DNA of 64,000 nt from Cloacibacterium normanense. GTDB taxonomy: Bacteria > Bacteroidota > Bacteroidia > Flavobacteriales > Weeksellaceae. Of this stretch, positions 7,409-15,694 are shown piece by piece. The translations under genes and the position numbers were made by a program. Numbering within the stretch: the first letter of the stretch is position 1; each line of letters starts with the position of its first letter. The stretch spans positions 153,608 through 217,607 of the forward strand of contig NZ_PTPZ01000005.1 in NCBI RefSeq assembly GCF_002943105.1, written 5' to 3'. The notes below the pieces were generated by a model. That model did not search any database and was not told the origin of the DNA. It saw only the letters and a program-made list of their open reading frames with translations.

Positions 7409-9457
7409 TTATTTCTGTTTTTTATAAAACTCGATTCCACATTCTAAGAATTTTTTGAAATCTTCTTTCGGCATATAACCAGAAACAGGAGTGTTAATCA
7501 CTTTTTCTTCTGGAGTTACCAAAACGTAATGCGGTTGAGAATTATTATTAAAATTCACTTGTTGGAACATACTCCATTTATCTCCGATGGTTTTAATGCG
7601 TTTCATTTGTCCGTTTCCTAAATCTACTTTGGTTTGTTCTGCTTCTGGCAATTCTTCTTTGTCGTCTACATAAAGAGAAGCGAGAATAACCTCGTTTTGT
7701 AAAGTAGGTAAAATGTCTGGTTCGCTCCACACAAATTCTTCCATTTTTCTACAGTTTTCGCAACCATAACCTGTGAAATCTATTAAAACGGGCTTGTTTT
7801 CTTTCTTTGCCAATGCTATTGCTTTGAAATAATCATGTTCTGGATGCATTCCCAGAATTCCGTCTTTTTCATCATGGAGATAGCTCACATTAATTGGAGG
7901 CAAAATTCCTGAAAGCATTTGTAATTTTGGTCTTTCTGCAGGAACTAATCCTTGAACTAAATAAACCAAAAATCCAATTCCTAAAACTCCAAAGATTTTT
8001 CTAGTGATAGAAATTTTTTGGTTTTTATCATCGTGTGGAAATCTGATTTTTCCAAATAAATAAAGCACTAAACCGATGGTGATGATAATCCAAATCGCGA
8101 TGAAAAGTTCACGTTTTAGTAAGAATGTTTTGGAAACTAAATCTGCTTTTGACAAAAATTTCAATGCTAAAGCTAATTCTACGAATCCTAGAACTACTTT
8201 TACGGTATTCATCCAACCGCCAGATTTTGGTAAACTTTGTAACGCTTGTGGAAATAATGCCAATAATCCGAAAACGATTGCCCAACTTAAACCAAATCCT
8301 GCTAAAGCAAAAGTTAATAACATCGGAACGTTTGCAGAACCCGTAACAGCGCTTCCTAATAAACTTCCTAAAATTGGTCCAGTACAAGAAAATGAAACAA
8401 TGACCAGGGTTAAAGCCATAAAAAAAATCCCGATGATTCCTCCTGCTTCTTCCGCTTTTGAAGATTTATTGGCGATAGAACTTGGCAAAGTAATATCATA
8501 ATATCCGAAGAAACTTCCTGCGAAGAATAAGAATATCAAGAAAAATGCAATATTTAAGCTTACTGATGTAGAAATTTGGTTGAAAATGTTTCCCGCAATT
8601 CCATCAATAATGTGAAACGGAACGCTCAATAAAACGAAGATTAAAAGAATAAAAAATCCGTAAATAAATGCGTCTCTTTTTCCTTTTGATTTGTCTTTTT
8701 GCCCTTTGGTAAAAAATGAAACCGTCAATGGAATCATTGGGAAAACGCAAGGCGTTAACAAAGCGATTAATCCACCTAAAAATCCTAAAAATAAATAAGT
8801 GAGGTAGTTTTCAGATTTTTTTTCTTTTGCTACTCCACAGTCTGTTAAAGGATTTTCGAAATCTAATGAAGAAACCTTTAAACCTTCTTGTTGAGGAGCA
8901 ATTTCTGTATTTTCAGTTGTTGCAGGAATTGTAGAGGCTACAGATTTTGCTGAATCTACATTTTGTACATTTTCTTTGTTGTCCTCAGTTTTTACAACTG
9001 CTGAACTTTCTATCGTTTTTTCAAATTCTAAAGATTCAGGAGCTAGACAAACTCTGTCATCACAAGTTTGATACGTAAACTCTGCGATTACATTGGCTGG
9101 TTTTTCAGGATTTTTGAGTTTAAATTTTTGCTTAATTGTCACATTTCCAGATAAGAAAATCAAATCTGTACCAAAAGCTTCAGAAAATTCAGTTTTTCTG
9201 CTACCTATTTCTACAGGTTTTCCAATCAGTTGAATATCTTTAGAATTTAGTTTTAATTCTGTGGGAATCGCTCCAGATTCTGGATCAATATCTTTAGAGT
9301 AAATATGCCATCCTTTGTCAATATTAGCGGTAATTACTGCTTCGTATTCGTTATTTGGGAGTGATTTTACATCGTATTTTATCGTGACGTGTTTCTGAAT
9401 TTGTGCAGAGAACAATGAGGTAATAGCGATAAAAAGTAAAAGCAAAAACTTCTTCAT
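7409..9457 (-). CDS. dsbD: Thiol:disulfide interchange protein DsbD
   Basis: This transmembrane reductant carrier passes electrons from cytoplasmic thioredoxin to periplasmic thiol proteins. The 682 residues show the full three-part layout. First comes a signal peptide (to about residue 19) and a periplasmic alpha domain with the Cys pair in YQTCDDRVCLAPE. Then an eight-helix membrane domain (about 215-480) carries its cysteines in TPCVFPMIPL and SFSCTGPILG. Last is a thioredoxin-like gamma domain with CENC at 566-569. A Ser/Glu-rich linker (about 150-205) joins the alpha and membrane domains. A TATTTTTG element on the minus strand (9477-9484) is a likely promoter. Possible clients in the window are the TlpA-like protein at 29365 and other exported thiol proteins (inference). 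Confidence 0.95.
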   Translation of the reverse strand: MKKFLLLLFIAITSLFSAQIQKHVTIKYDVKSLPNNEYEAVITANIDKGWHIYSKDIDPESGAIPTELKLNSKDIQLIGKPVEIGSRKTEFSEAFGTDLIFLSGNVTIKQKFKLKNPEKPANVIAEFTYQTCDDRVCLAPESLEFEKTIESSAVVKTEDNKENVQNVDSAKSVASTIPATTENTEIAPQQEGLKVSSLDFENPLTDCGVAKEKKSENYLTYLFLGFLGGLIALLTPCVFPMIPLTVSFFTKGQKDKSKGKRDAFIYGFFILLIFVLLSVPFHIIDGIAGNIFNQISTSVSLNIAFFLIFLFFAGSFFGYYDITLPSSIANKSSKAEEAGGIIGIFFMALTLVIVSFSCTGPILGSLLGSAVTGSANVPMLLTFALAGFGLSWAIVFGLLALFPQALQSLPKSGGWMNTVKVVLGFVELALALKFLSKADLVSKTFLLKRELFIAIWIIITIGLVLYLFGKIRFPHDDKNQKISITRKIFGVLGIGFLVYLVQGLVPAERPKLQMLSGILPPINVSYLHDEKDGILGMHPEHDYFKAIALAKKENKPVLIDFTGYGCENCRKMEEFVWSEPDILPTLQNEVILASLYVDDKEELPEAEQTKVDLGNGQMKRIKTIGDKWSMFQQVNFNNNSQPHYVLVTPEEKVINTPVSGYMPKEDFKKFLECGIEFYKKQK

Positions 9458-9566
9458 TATTTAATTTTTAGAGGTACAAAAATATAAAATTGTAGGTCTT
9501 AAAAAGATATAAATAGTCTGATTTAACTTATTTTAAGAATTAATTTTATCAATTTCTTGTAAAATT

Positions 9567-10517
9567 TCATTTTTTTCTTTTGTTGCAAACAATTTCTTTT
9601 CTTTTGATAGAAATTTCATAAGTGTTGCTTCGGAAAAATTTACCATTTTCAGCATTTATGATTTTTTCGATTTCAATTCCTGTGAAACCTAGTTTTCTAA
9701 TGATTTCAATGATGAGAACTTTCGGTTTTCGGAATAAAATTTCTTTGTTCAAGGTAAATCCTTCTTCATTTTCATCCATTAAAATTTCTTGAAAGGTCTT
9801 TTCGGTTTCGTTTTGATAAAAATCGTTAACCGAACTTAGATAAGACAAACTTTCACCGAATTGTTCTAGAAACTGTGGAAAAATTTCCAGAATTTTTGGG
9901 GTGAGTTGATTTCGGATTTTATTTCTAAGATAATCGTTTTTTTCATTGGATTTATCTTCTCTGAAATCGATGCGGTTTTCTTCTGCAAAATCATAAATTT
10001 CTGCTTTGGTAAATTTCAGAAGTGGACGAACAATGCTGTTTTCATTTTTAGGAATTCCGCTTAATCCTTTAATTCCAGAACCTCGAGAAAGATTGATGAA
10101 AAAAGTTTCCAGCTCATCATTGAGATGATGAGCTGTAACAACATAATCCAGATTTTCTTCCTCTAAAATTTTGAAAAAGAAATCATATCTCAATTCTCTC
10201 GCCCAATTTTGAAGGGATTTCATTTGAGTTTTTTCTTGTTCTGAAACATCTTTTAGATGAAATTTGATTTTATTTTTTTTGCAAAAATCTTCTACAATTT
10301 TTTGATCAAGATTAGAATCATCTCCTCGAAAATGATAGTTTACATGAGCTACTTGAAACTCTAGACCTTTGCCATTTTGACTGGAATTGAAAAATCTAAA
10401 CAAGTGCGAAAGCACCATAGAATCAGCACCACCAGAAACAGCCAAAAGAAATTTTTTAGAAAAAATGTCTTCTCCTAAAACTTCTAAATTTTCCTTAAAA
10501 TTGTTAAAATCTAACAA
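9567..10517 (-). CDS. tilS: tRNA(Ile)-lysidine synthetase, short form
   Basis: TilS modifies C34 of tRNA-Ile(CAU) to lysidine so that it reads AUA. The PP-loop ATPase signature SGGADS is at residues 28-33. HVNYHFRGDDSN and VTAHHLNDELET are the other conserved N-terminal motifs. At 316 residues the protein lacks the C-terminal domain present in ~430-residue flavobacterial TilS proteins, and stops just after a poly-A stretch (KRKK stop). Reading the other frame past that A-run adds only about a dozen codons before a new stop, so a simple recent frameshift does not restore the missing domain. Short two-domain TilS enzymes exist in other phyla (for example Aquifex), so the gene may be functional. 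Confidence 0.92.
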   Translation of the reverse strand: MLDFNNFKENLEVLGEDIFSKKFLLAVSGGADSMVLSHLFRFFNSSQNGKGLEFQVAHVNYHFRGDDSNLDQKIVEDFCKKNKIKFHLKDVSEQEKTQMKSLQNWARELRYDFFFKILEEENLDYVVTAHHLNDELETFFINLSRGSGIKGLSGIPKNENSIVRPLLKFTKAEIYDFAEENRIDFREDKSNEKNDYLRNKIRNQLTPKILEIFPQFLEQFGESLSYLSSVNDFYQNETEKTFQEILMDENEEGFTLNKEILFRKPKVLIIEIIRKLGFTGIEIEKIINAENGKFFRSNTYEISIKRKEIVCNKRKK

Positions 10518-10520
10518 AAC

Positions 10521-10536
10521 TGCCTATTTTTAGGCA
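10521..10536. promoter_or_regulatory. Perfect hairpin TGCCTA-TTTT-TAGGCA before tilS
   Basis: Six-base perfect arms with a four-base loop lie 3 bases upstream of the tilS start codon (minus strand). They touch a minus-strand TATATTTG -7 element at 10535-10542. It has no following U-tract, so it could be an operator or an mRNA structure over the initiation site. Confidence 0.4.
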
Positions 10537-10605
10537 AATATAATTCTTCTTGTGGAATGATTTTTGTAATTTTGGTAACAATAATTTTAAAAAGATAAAA
10601 GCTTT

Positions 10606-11442
10606 ATGAAAATTTTAAAAATTTTTGCTTTTGGAGCAATCGCACTTACGCTTACTTCATGTGTGAGCAAAAAGCAATATGATGCATTAAATCTTAACTA
10701 CAAACAATGTGTTGAGAATGCAGGAGAGAGACAAAGACAAATTCAAGATTTACAAGCAGCAAATGCAGGTTTGACCAGTGAAAACAATTTATTAAGAGAC
10801 CAAAACGGTGCACTTAAATCTTCACTAGACGCTTGTTTGTCTAACGCAGGAAAAGGTTCTGCTAATATTGATAAATTAATCGGAGAGATTAATGCGTCTA
10901 ACTCTTACATTAAGCGTTTGATTTCTACCAATTCTAAAAATGACAGTTTAAATTTAGCTTTATCTAATAAATTGAAAAGAAGTTTAGATAATGTAGCAGA
11001 TGCAGATGTAGATGTAAAAGTTCTAAAAGGAGTAGTGATGATTTCACTTTCTGACAAAATGCTTTACAAAACAGGAGATTATAACATTTTACCAGCGGCT
11101 CAAGAAGTGCTAGGAAAAGTGGCTAAAGTGATTAATGATTATGATACTTACAGCGTTCTTATCGAAGGAAATACGGATAACGTTCCTTTAGCAAGTGCTA
11201 ATTTACCAAAAGACAACTGGGATTTGTCAGCGCTTAGAGCTACTTCTGTTGCGAAAATTTTACAAACACAATTTGGCGTAAATCCTAACAGAATTACAGC
11301 AGGAGGTAGAAGTGAGTACAATCCTAAAACGACTAATGCTTCCGTTTCTGGACGTGCAGAAAACCGTAGAACAGAAATCATCATCATGCCTAAGCTAGAT
11401 GAATTCATGAAACTAATGGACATCGCTCCAGTAAAAAAATAG
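10606..11442 (+). CDS. OmpA-family lipoprotein (peptidoglycan-binding)
   Basis: The 278 residues begin with a lipoprotein signal (lipobox LTSC, Cys at about 19). A predicted coiled coil follows (about residues 30-125, heptad-like QRQIQDLQAANAGLTSENN). The C-terminal OmpA domain (about 135-270) has the peptidoglycan-binding pattern EGNTDNVPL...WDLSALRATSVAKIL...GRAENRRTEI. Such proteins tether the outer membrane to peptidoglycan. A TAATTTTG element at 10567-10574 is a likely promoter, although no well-spaced TTG was found. A strong terminator follows at 11462-11499, so the gene is probably transcribed alone. Confidence 0.93.
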   Translation: MKILKIFAFGAIALTLTSCVSKKQYDALNLNYKQCVENAGERQRQIQDLQAANAGLTSENNLLRDQNGALKSSLDACLSNAGKGSANIDKLIGEINASNSYIKRLISTNSKNDSLNLALSNKLKRSLDNVADADVDVKVLKGVVMISLSDKMLYKTGDYNILPAAQEVLGKVAKVINDYDTYSVLIEGNTDNVPLASANLPKDNWDLSALRATSVAKILQTQFGVNPNRITAGGRSEYNPKTTNASVSGRAENRRTEIIIMPKLDEFMKLMDIAPVKK

Positions 11443-11461
11443 AATCTTAGATTTATTATTT

Positions 11462-11499
11462 AAAAACCTCGAATTTTTTTCGAGGTTTTTTATTTTTTT
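11462..11499. terminator. Rho-independent terminator after the OmpA-like gene
   Basis: The stem AAAAACCTCG / CGAGGTTTTT is followed by more T residues, with A-runs on the other side. It can serve both this gene and the convergent small gene at 11490. Confidence 0.9.
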
Positions 11500-11714
11500 G
11501 ATGAAAGAAAAAACAAACCTATACCAACAGCCAAATAAAATAATGTTCCAAAAGACAGGGTGAATAAATTTCTCCTTATATTTTTATTGAAATGATTATT
11601 GTAGAAAATATCATAGCCAGTGATCAAAATAAGTGGGAAAAATAAAATTGGCCAAATAAAAAAGATGAAAATTGGATGGTAAAAAATGTTTTTCAAAATG
11701 AATCTTTTGCTCAA
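11490..11714 (-). CDS. Small two-helix membrane protein, hypothetical
   Basis: This 74-residue reading frame has two strong hydrophobic segments (about residues 12-32 and 52-70) split by a basic loop (NNHFNKNIRRN). It ends in KK and starts with a normal MSKRF. It fills the gap between two plus-strand genes and shares the terminator region at 11462-11499. The composition suits a real small membrane protein, but no family is recognised and length alone is weak evidence. It could be a spurious frame. Confidence 0.5.
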   Translation of the reverse strand: MSKRFILKNIFYHPIFIFFIWPILFFPLILITGYDIFYNNHFNKNIRRNLFTLSFGTLFYLAVGIGLFFLSSKK

Positions 11715-11772
11715 AGTTAAAAAGAAAAGTAAATAAATTCTGTAATTTTGTAAAAAATCATCACATCAATCC

Positions 11773-12417
11773 ATGAGTTATTTCGAAGAATTGCATCCAG
11801 AAATGGATAGATATTTAGAAGATACCGCTTCTGCAGAACCAGAAATTTTGAAAAGATTGCGCAAAGAAACTTTTCAGAAAACTACACAACCACACATGAT
11901 TTCGGGATATCTTCAAGGTAGATTTCTTTCTTTGATTTCAAAAATGATTTCGCCAAAAAATATTCTAGAAATTGGAACTTTCACCGGTTATGCAGCGCTT
12001 TGTTTAGCTGAAGGCTTGCAGAGAGACGGAAAATTGACCACGCTAGATGTAAATGAAGATTTGGCTTATTTGCCTCAAAAATATTTTGCCCAAAGTGAAT
12101 GGGCTTCTCAAATAGACTTTAAACTACAAGATGCTAAAGAATTTTTAAAAAATTCTAGCGAAACCTTTGATTTGATTTTCATTGATGCGGATAAAGAAAA
12201 CTATCATGAATATTTACAATTGGTGAAACCCAGAATGAAATCTGGAAGTGTTTTGATGATTGATAATGTACTTTGGTACGGAAAAGTGCTTGATGAAAAG
12301 GGAAATAAACAAACCGAACAGATAAAACTCGTGAATAAATTAGTTGCTGAAGATGCAGATTTTGAAAATGTAATTTTACCTTTGCGAGACGGAGTTCATT
12401 TAGTTCGTAAGATATAA
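11773..12417 (+). CDS. O-methyltransferase (caffeoyl-CoA OMT-like, class I SAM)
   Basis: This 214-residue SAM-dependent methyltransferase of the catechol/caffeoyl-CoA OMT type has motif I ILEIGTFTGYAALCLA (about residues 60-75). The acidic motif FDLIFIDADKENY (about 133) supplies metal and substrate contacts, followed by MIDNVLWYGKV. It is cytoplasmic, and the physiological acceptor is not known for bacterial members. TAATTTTG at 11743-11750 is the probable promoter element. It is only 4 bp from the next gene (C40-like protein), so the two are probably co-transcribed. Confidence 0.92.
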   Translation: MSYFEELHPEMDRYLEDTASAEPEILKRLRKETFQKTTQPHMISGYLQGRFLSLISKMISPKNILEIGTFTGYAALCLAEGLQRDGKLTTLDVNEDLAYLPQKYFAQSEWASQIDFKLQDAKEFLKNSSETFDLIFIDADKENYHEYLQLVKPRMKSGSVLMIDNVLWYGKVLDEKGNKQTEQIKLVNKLVAEDADFENVILPLRDGVHLVRKI

Positions 12418-12421
12418 GGTT

Positions 12422-13126
12422 ATGGAAAAATACTACTGCAGCGTGTCTGTTTCACCGATGAGAGCCGAAGTTTCAGAAAAATCTGAAATGATTTCTCAAA
12501 TTTTATATGGTGAAACCTGTGAAATTTTAGAAACGGAAGGGAATTTCAGTAAAATCAAAATGGATTTTGATGGCTATGAAGGTTGGGTGAATTCTACAGT
12601 TTTAAAAAAACAAAATGCTGAAATTTCTAAAAATTTGGTGACGCAGTCTTTTGGTGAATTTAATTTGCCAGAAGGTAAAAGTTTACTTTCCATAGGAAGT
12701 GAAGTCGGTTTTGCAACAGAAAATGCTGTTGATACAAATAACCTGCGAGAAAGTTTAGTAGAAACGGCCAAAAAATTCTTGAATGTCCCTTTTTTATGGG
12801 GAGGAAGAAGTTTTTTTGGAATAGATGATAGCGGATTTGTACAGTTGTTGTATAAAGTTCACGGAATTACTTTACCGAGAGATCCAGAACAACAAGCTTT
12901 ACATGGAACAGCTCGTGATTTTGTAGAAGAAAGCGAAGCAGGAGATTTAGCGTTTTTTGAAGATGCAGAAGGAAAAATTATTCATGTAGGTTTAGTATTA
13001 TCGCCTTTTGAAATTATTCATGCAAGTGGAAAAGTGAGAATAGATTCTCTAGATTTTTCTGGAATTTATAATGCAGAACAAAATAAGCACACGCACAAAT
13101 TGAGGTTTGTGAAAACAATGATTTAA
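12422..13126 (+). CDS. NlpC/P60 (C40) family protein with SH3b domains and no catalytic cysteine
   Basis: The 234 residues comprise N-terminal bacterial SH3-type repeats (about 1-65 and a short second one to about 100) and a C-terminal NlpC/P60 domain (about 108-232). The fold motifs VPFLWGGRS, SGFVQLLYK, GDLAFFE and HVGLVL are present, with the candidate base His188. In active enzymes the motif reads G-I-D-C-S-G. Here codons give G-I-D-D-S-G, so Asp136 (GAT) replaces the nucleophilic Cys. The change needs two base substitutions and the frame is otherwise intact, so this is not a simple sequencing slip. There is no signal peptide, as in the cytoplasmic peptide-recycling members I recall from flavobacteria. 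It may be a non-catalytic muropeptide binder. Confidence 0.85.
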   Translation: MEKYYCSVSVSPMRAEVSEKSEMISQILYGETCEILETEGNFSKIKMDFDGYEGWVNSTVLKKQNAEISKNLVTQSFGEFNLPEGKSLLSIGSEVGFATENAVDTNNLRESLVETAKKFLNVPFLWGGRSFFGIDDSGFVQLLYKVHGITLPRDPEQQALHGTARDFVEESEAGDLAFFEDAEGKIIHVGLVLSPFEIIHASGKVRIDSLDFSGIYNAEQNKHTHKLRFVKTMI

Positions 13127-13182
13127 TTAAAAATTGGAAGTTGTGAATTAATGACTAAGTTTAAAAAAAATATTTTTATTAA

Positions 13183-13647
13183 ATGATAAACTACAAAAAC
13201 ATTAATAAACTACTGTTAATTATTCAAGTTATATTGTTTTTATTTTTATGGATTTTCACAATAATTCATTTTTCTGAACTTCCCGAAATAATTCCTCAAC
13301 ATTATGGATTTGATGGAAAACCAAATGTTTATGGAAATAAAAGCATGATTTGGACTTTGCCTATTATAGGGAGTTTACTTTTTCTTTTGCTCAATCATGT
13401 CTCAAAAAATACAGATTCAGAATTACTAAATATATCTCCAAAAATAAAAGCAAAGCCCGAATTAGCAAGAACTTTTGTAAATGCACTATTAGTTTTTATT
13501 CTATTCTTGTTTTCCAGAATTTTATTTGAAGAAATAAAAATTATTAAAGGATTTCAAGAAAGTTTATCTTTTTTTGTCCCTACAATAATTATTGTTATGT
13601 TGGTTTCTATTGTTGGTTTTAATACCTATTATCATTACAAAAAATAA
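13183..13647 (+). CDS. DUF1648-domain membrane protein
   Basis: This 154-residue protein has four hydrophobic segments. After the first helix it has the DUF1648 hallmark LPEIIPQHYGFDGKPNVYGNK, a loop seen in SdpI-like and related membrane proteins. Family function is mostly unknown; some members are immunity proteins to self-produced toxins. There is no toxin gene beside it. It is separated from the upstream C40-like gene by 56 bp and ends 15 bp before waaA, so it may be co-transcribed with waaA. Confidence 0.75.
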   Translation: MINYKNINKLLLIIQVILFLFLWIFTIIHFSELPEIIPQHYGFDGKPNVYGNKSMIWTLPIIGSLLFLLLNHVSKNTDSELLNISPKIKAKPELARTFVNALLVFILFLFSRILFEEIKIIKGFQESLSFFVPTIIIVMLVSIVGFNTYYHYKK

Positions 13648-13662
13648 AATTACATTCTCACA

Positions 13663-14928
13663 TTGAAATTTCTCTACAACATATCCATCTTTCATCTTGA
13701 ATTAGCGTTCAAGGTTTTGTCGTGGTTTAATGACAAGATTAAAAGTGGTTTAGAAGGCAGAAAACAATCTTTAGAAATTGTAAAATCTAAAATAAAAAAT
13801 GAGGACAGTGTCCTCTGGATGCACGCTGCAAGTTTGGGAGAATATGAACAAGGTTTGCCAGTTTTAGAAAAACTGAAAGATAAATATCCCAATCATAAAG
13901 TTTTAATTACTTTTTTCTCGCCTTCTGGTTATGAAAACGTGTTGAAAAAGAACAAAGAAGATATTTTGTGTTATCTTCCTTTTGATAAAAAATCTACGAT
14001 TTCAGAATTTGTAAAAGCGGTTCATCCTGAAATTTTCTTTACCGTAAAATACGATTTTTGGTATCATCTTTTAGACGAACTCAAGCAAAATGGAGCTAAA
14101 GTTTTTGTGATTTCAGCGTTGTTTTATGAAAATCAAGTTTACTTTAAACCACAAGGAAAATGGTTTGTGAATGAACTGAAAAAAAATGTGGATTGGATTT
14201 TTCATCAAACCGAAAAGTCTCTTTCTTTAGCTCAAAGAGTAGGTTTAACCAAAGGTTCGGTTTCTGGAGATACACGTTTTGACAGAGTGAAACAAATCAA
14301 AAACAGAGATAATTCCGTAGAGTTGATTTCAGATTTTAAAGCAGATAAAAAACTGCTGGTTTTCGGAAGTTCTTGGGAAGCCGAAGAAAAAATGGCTCAA
14401 ATTCTTTCTCAAAAATTAGAAAATTTTAAAATTCTTATCGCACCACATGATTTAAAAAGAGTTCAAAATCTCAAACAAATTTTTCCAAGCGCAATTCTCT
14501 ACAGTGAAATCGCAAAATCGCAAAATCGTAAAACTGAAATTGAAACGACTTCACAACTTCACGATTTTACAACTTCACAAATACTCATCATAGACAGTAT
14601 TGGCTTGCTTTCCAAACTCTATTCTTATGCAGATATTGCAGTTGTAGGAGGTGGTTTTCACGATAAAGGTTTGCACAATATTTTAGAAGCGGCAACTTTC
14701 GGCGTTCCTGTAATTTTTGGAAATCAATACAAGAAAAATCCTGAAGCTGATGCTTTAATTGCCCAAAATGGAGGTAAATCTTTCGATAATGAAGAATTGG
14801 CAGCTGATTTTGTCATTGAATTATCAAAAAATTCAAATCTGTTACAAGAAATGAGTGAAAATGCAAGGAATTTTGTTCATTCTCAACCGAATTCTTCTGA
14901 GATTATTCTAGAGAAAATTTTAGCATAA
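13663..14928 (+). CDS. waaA: 3-deoxy-D-manno-octulosonic acid (Kdo) transferase
   Basis: WaaA/KdtA adds Kdo to lipid A precursor at the inner membrane. The 421-residue glycosyltransferase (GT30) has an N-terminal membrane-associated helix, the acceptor-side catalytic motif HAASLGEYEQGLPVL (about residues 54-68), and the donor-binding C-terminal motif VVGGGFHDKGLHNILEAA. The only sensible start is TTG at 13663. The in-frame stop TAA at 13645 leaves no ATG between, though ATT at 13654 cannot be fully excluded. Between the two domains (about residues 282-306) lies low-complexity sequence encoded by two 8-bp tandem repeat tracts (14507-14533 and 14548-14579). This is likely a surface linker gained by DNA repeat insertion. 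Confidence 0.93.
   Translation: MKFLYNISIFHLELAFKVLSWFNDKIKSGLEGRKQSLEIVKSKIKNEDSVLWMHAASLGEYEQGLPVLEKLKDKYPNHKVLITFFSPSGYENVLKKNKEDILCYLPFDKKSTISEFVKAVHPEIFFTVKYDFWYHLLDELKQNGAKVFVISALFYENQVYFKPQGKWFVNELKKNVDWIFHQTEKSLSLAQRVGLTKGSVSGDTRFDRVKQIKNRDNSVELISDFKADKKLLVFGSSWEAEEKMAQILSQKLENFKILIAPHDLKRVQNLKQIFPSAILYSEIAKSQNRKTEIETTSQLHDFTTSQILIIDSIGLLSKLYSYADIAVVGGGFHDKGLHNILEAATFGVPVIFGNQYKKNPEADALIAQNGGKSFDNEELAADFVIELSKNSNLLQEMSENARNFVHSQPNSSEIILEKILA
14507..14579. repeat. Two 8-bp tandem repeat tracts inside waaA
   Basis: Tract 1 (14507-14530) is AAATCGCA, AAATCGCA, AAATCGTA. Tract 2 (14548-14579) is ACTTCACA, ACTTCACG, ATTTTACA, ACTTCACA. The unit length of eight is not a multiple of three, so gain or loss of one unit would shift the frame of an essential gene. 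The encoded peptide is a polar linker with no counterpart in the conserved motifs. Confidence 0.8.
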
Positions 14929-15004
14929 TTTATTCTGAGCATAATACCTGATAACAATCATCTCGTAGCGATTTATAATCTTCATAATTTTGCAAAAAAT
15001 TATC

Positions 15005-15694
15005 ATGAAGAAAGTAATTGTAGGCGTTTTAATGTTGGTAGGCGCAATGTGGAGTTTTACGGGTTGTACTTCTAACCAAATTTCTCAAAAAGAAACCCAT
15101 ATCCAAGAAAATCTTAATCCAAATCAAATTTTAGAAGTTTTAAAAACTGGAAATGAACATTTTGTACATCACAAAAATGCTTTTCCGCATTTAGATGAAG
15201 CCAGAATGAAGGAAGAAGTTTCTGGGCAACATCCTATCGCAACGGTTGTGAGCTGTTCTGATTCTAGAGTGCCTGTAGAATTGGTTTTTGACCGTGGAAT
15301 TTGTGATTTGTTTGTGATAAGAACTGCAGGGAATTCATTAGATGATGATATGACGATGGGGAGCTTAGAGTATGCGGTGAATCATTTACACACTAAATTA
15401 ATTATTGTAGTGGGCCACGAAAAATGTGGCGGAATTACGGCTGCAATTTCTCAACATAATGAAGGAAAAGAACCCAAAGAAATTTCTAATCTTATAGAAA
15501 CACTCAGAAAAGGAGTGGAGCCTTTCGTAGGAAAATCTGAAAAATTAGATGACGCAATTCATTATAATGTAGACCAACAAATTCAGAAAATTCTTCAAAA
15601 CCAAGAACTGAAAGATTTAATTGATAAAGGAGAACTGAAAGTCATTGGTGGTTATTACCATCTTAATGACGGGAAAGTAGATTTTCTTAATTAA
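15005..15694 (+). CDS. Beta-class carbonic anhydrase with lipoprotein signal
   Basis: This enzyme interconverts CO2 and bicarbonate with zinc. I chose ATG 15005 over the in-frame TTG at 14990, because a TAATTTTG promoter element (14985-14992) overlaps the latter and a clean signal peptide starts at ATG. From there the protein has 229 residues. It has a lipobox ending at Cys21 (SFTGC), the zinc ligands Cys84, His138 and Cys141 (SCSDSRVP; GHEKCGG), and the Asp86-Arg88 dyad. Most bacterial beta enzymes are cytoplasmic, so a lipid-anchored periplasmic form is less usual but is known in Bacteroidetes. It is monocistronic, and its 3' end overlaps the glycosyltransferase remnant on the other strand by 8 bp. 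Confidence 0.92.
   Translation: MKKVIVGVLMLVGAMWSFTGCTSNQISQKETHIQENLNPNQILEVLKTGNEHFVHHKNAFPHLDEARMKEEVSGQHPIATVVSCSDSRVPVELVFDRGICDLFVIRTAGNSLDDDMTMGSLEYAVNHLHTKLIIVVGHEKCGGITAAISQHNEGKEPKEISNLIETLRKGVEPFVGKSEKLDDAIHYNVDQQIQKILQNQELKDLIDKGELKVIGGYYHLNDGKVDFLN

Noticed and set aside
7033..7440. 135-codon minus-strand frame
   Set aside because: Antisense to the rhodanese gene and crosses the shared terminator.
8076..8501. 141-codon plus-strand frame within dsbD
   Set aside because: Antisense shadow of the DsbD membrane domain, whose motifs are unambiguous on the other strand.
9540..9570. Frameshifted continuation of tilS
   Set aside because: Reading past the poly-A run in the other frame gives only about a dozen codons before a stop and no TilS C-terminal motif.
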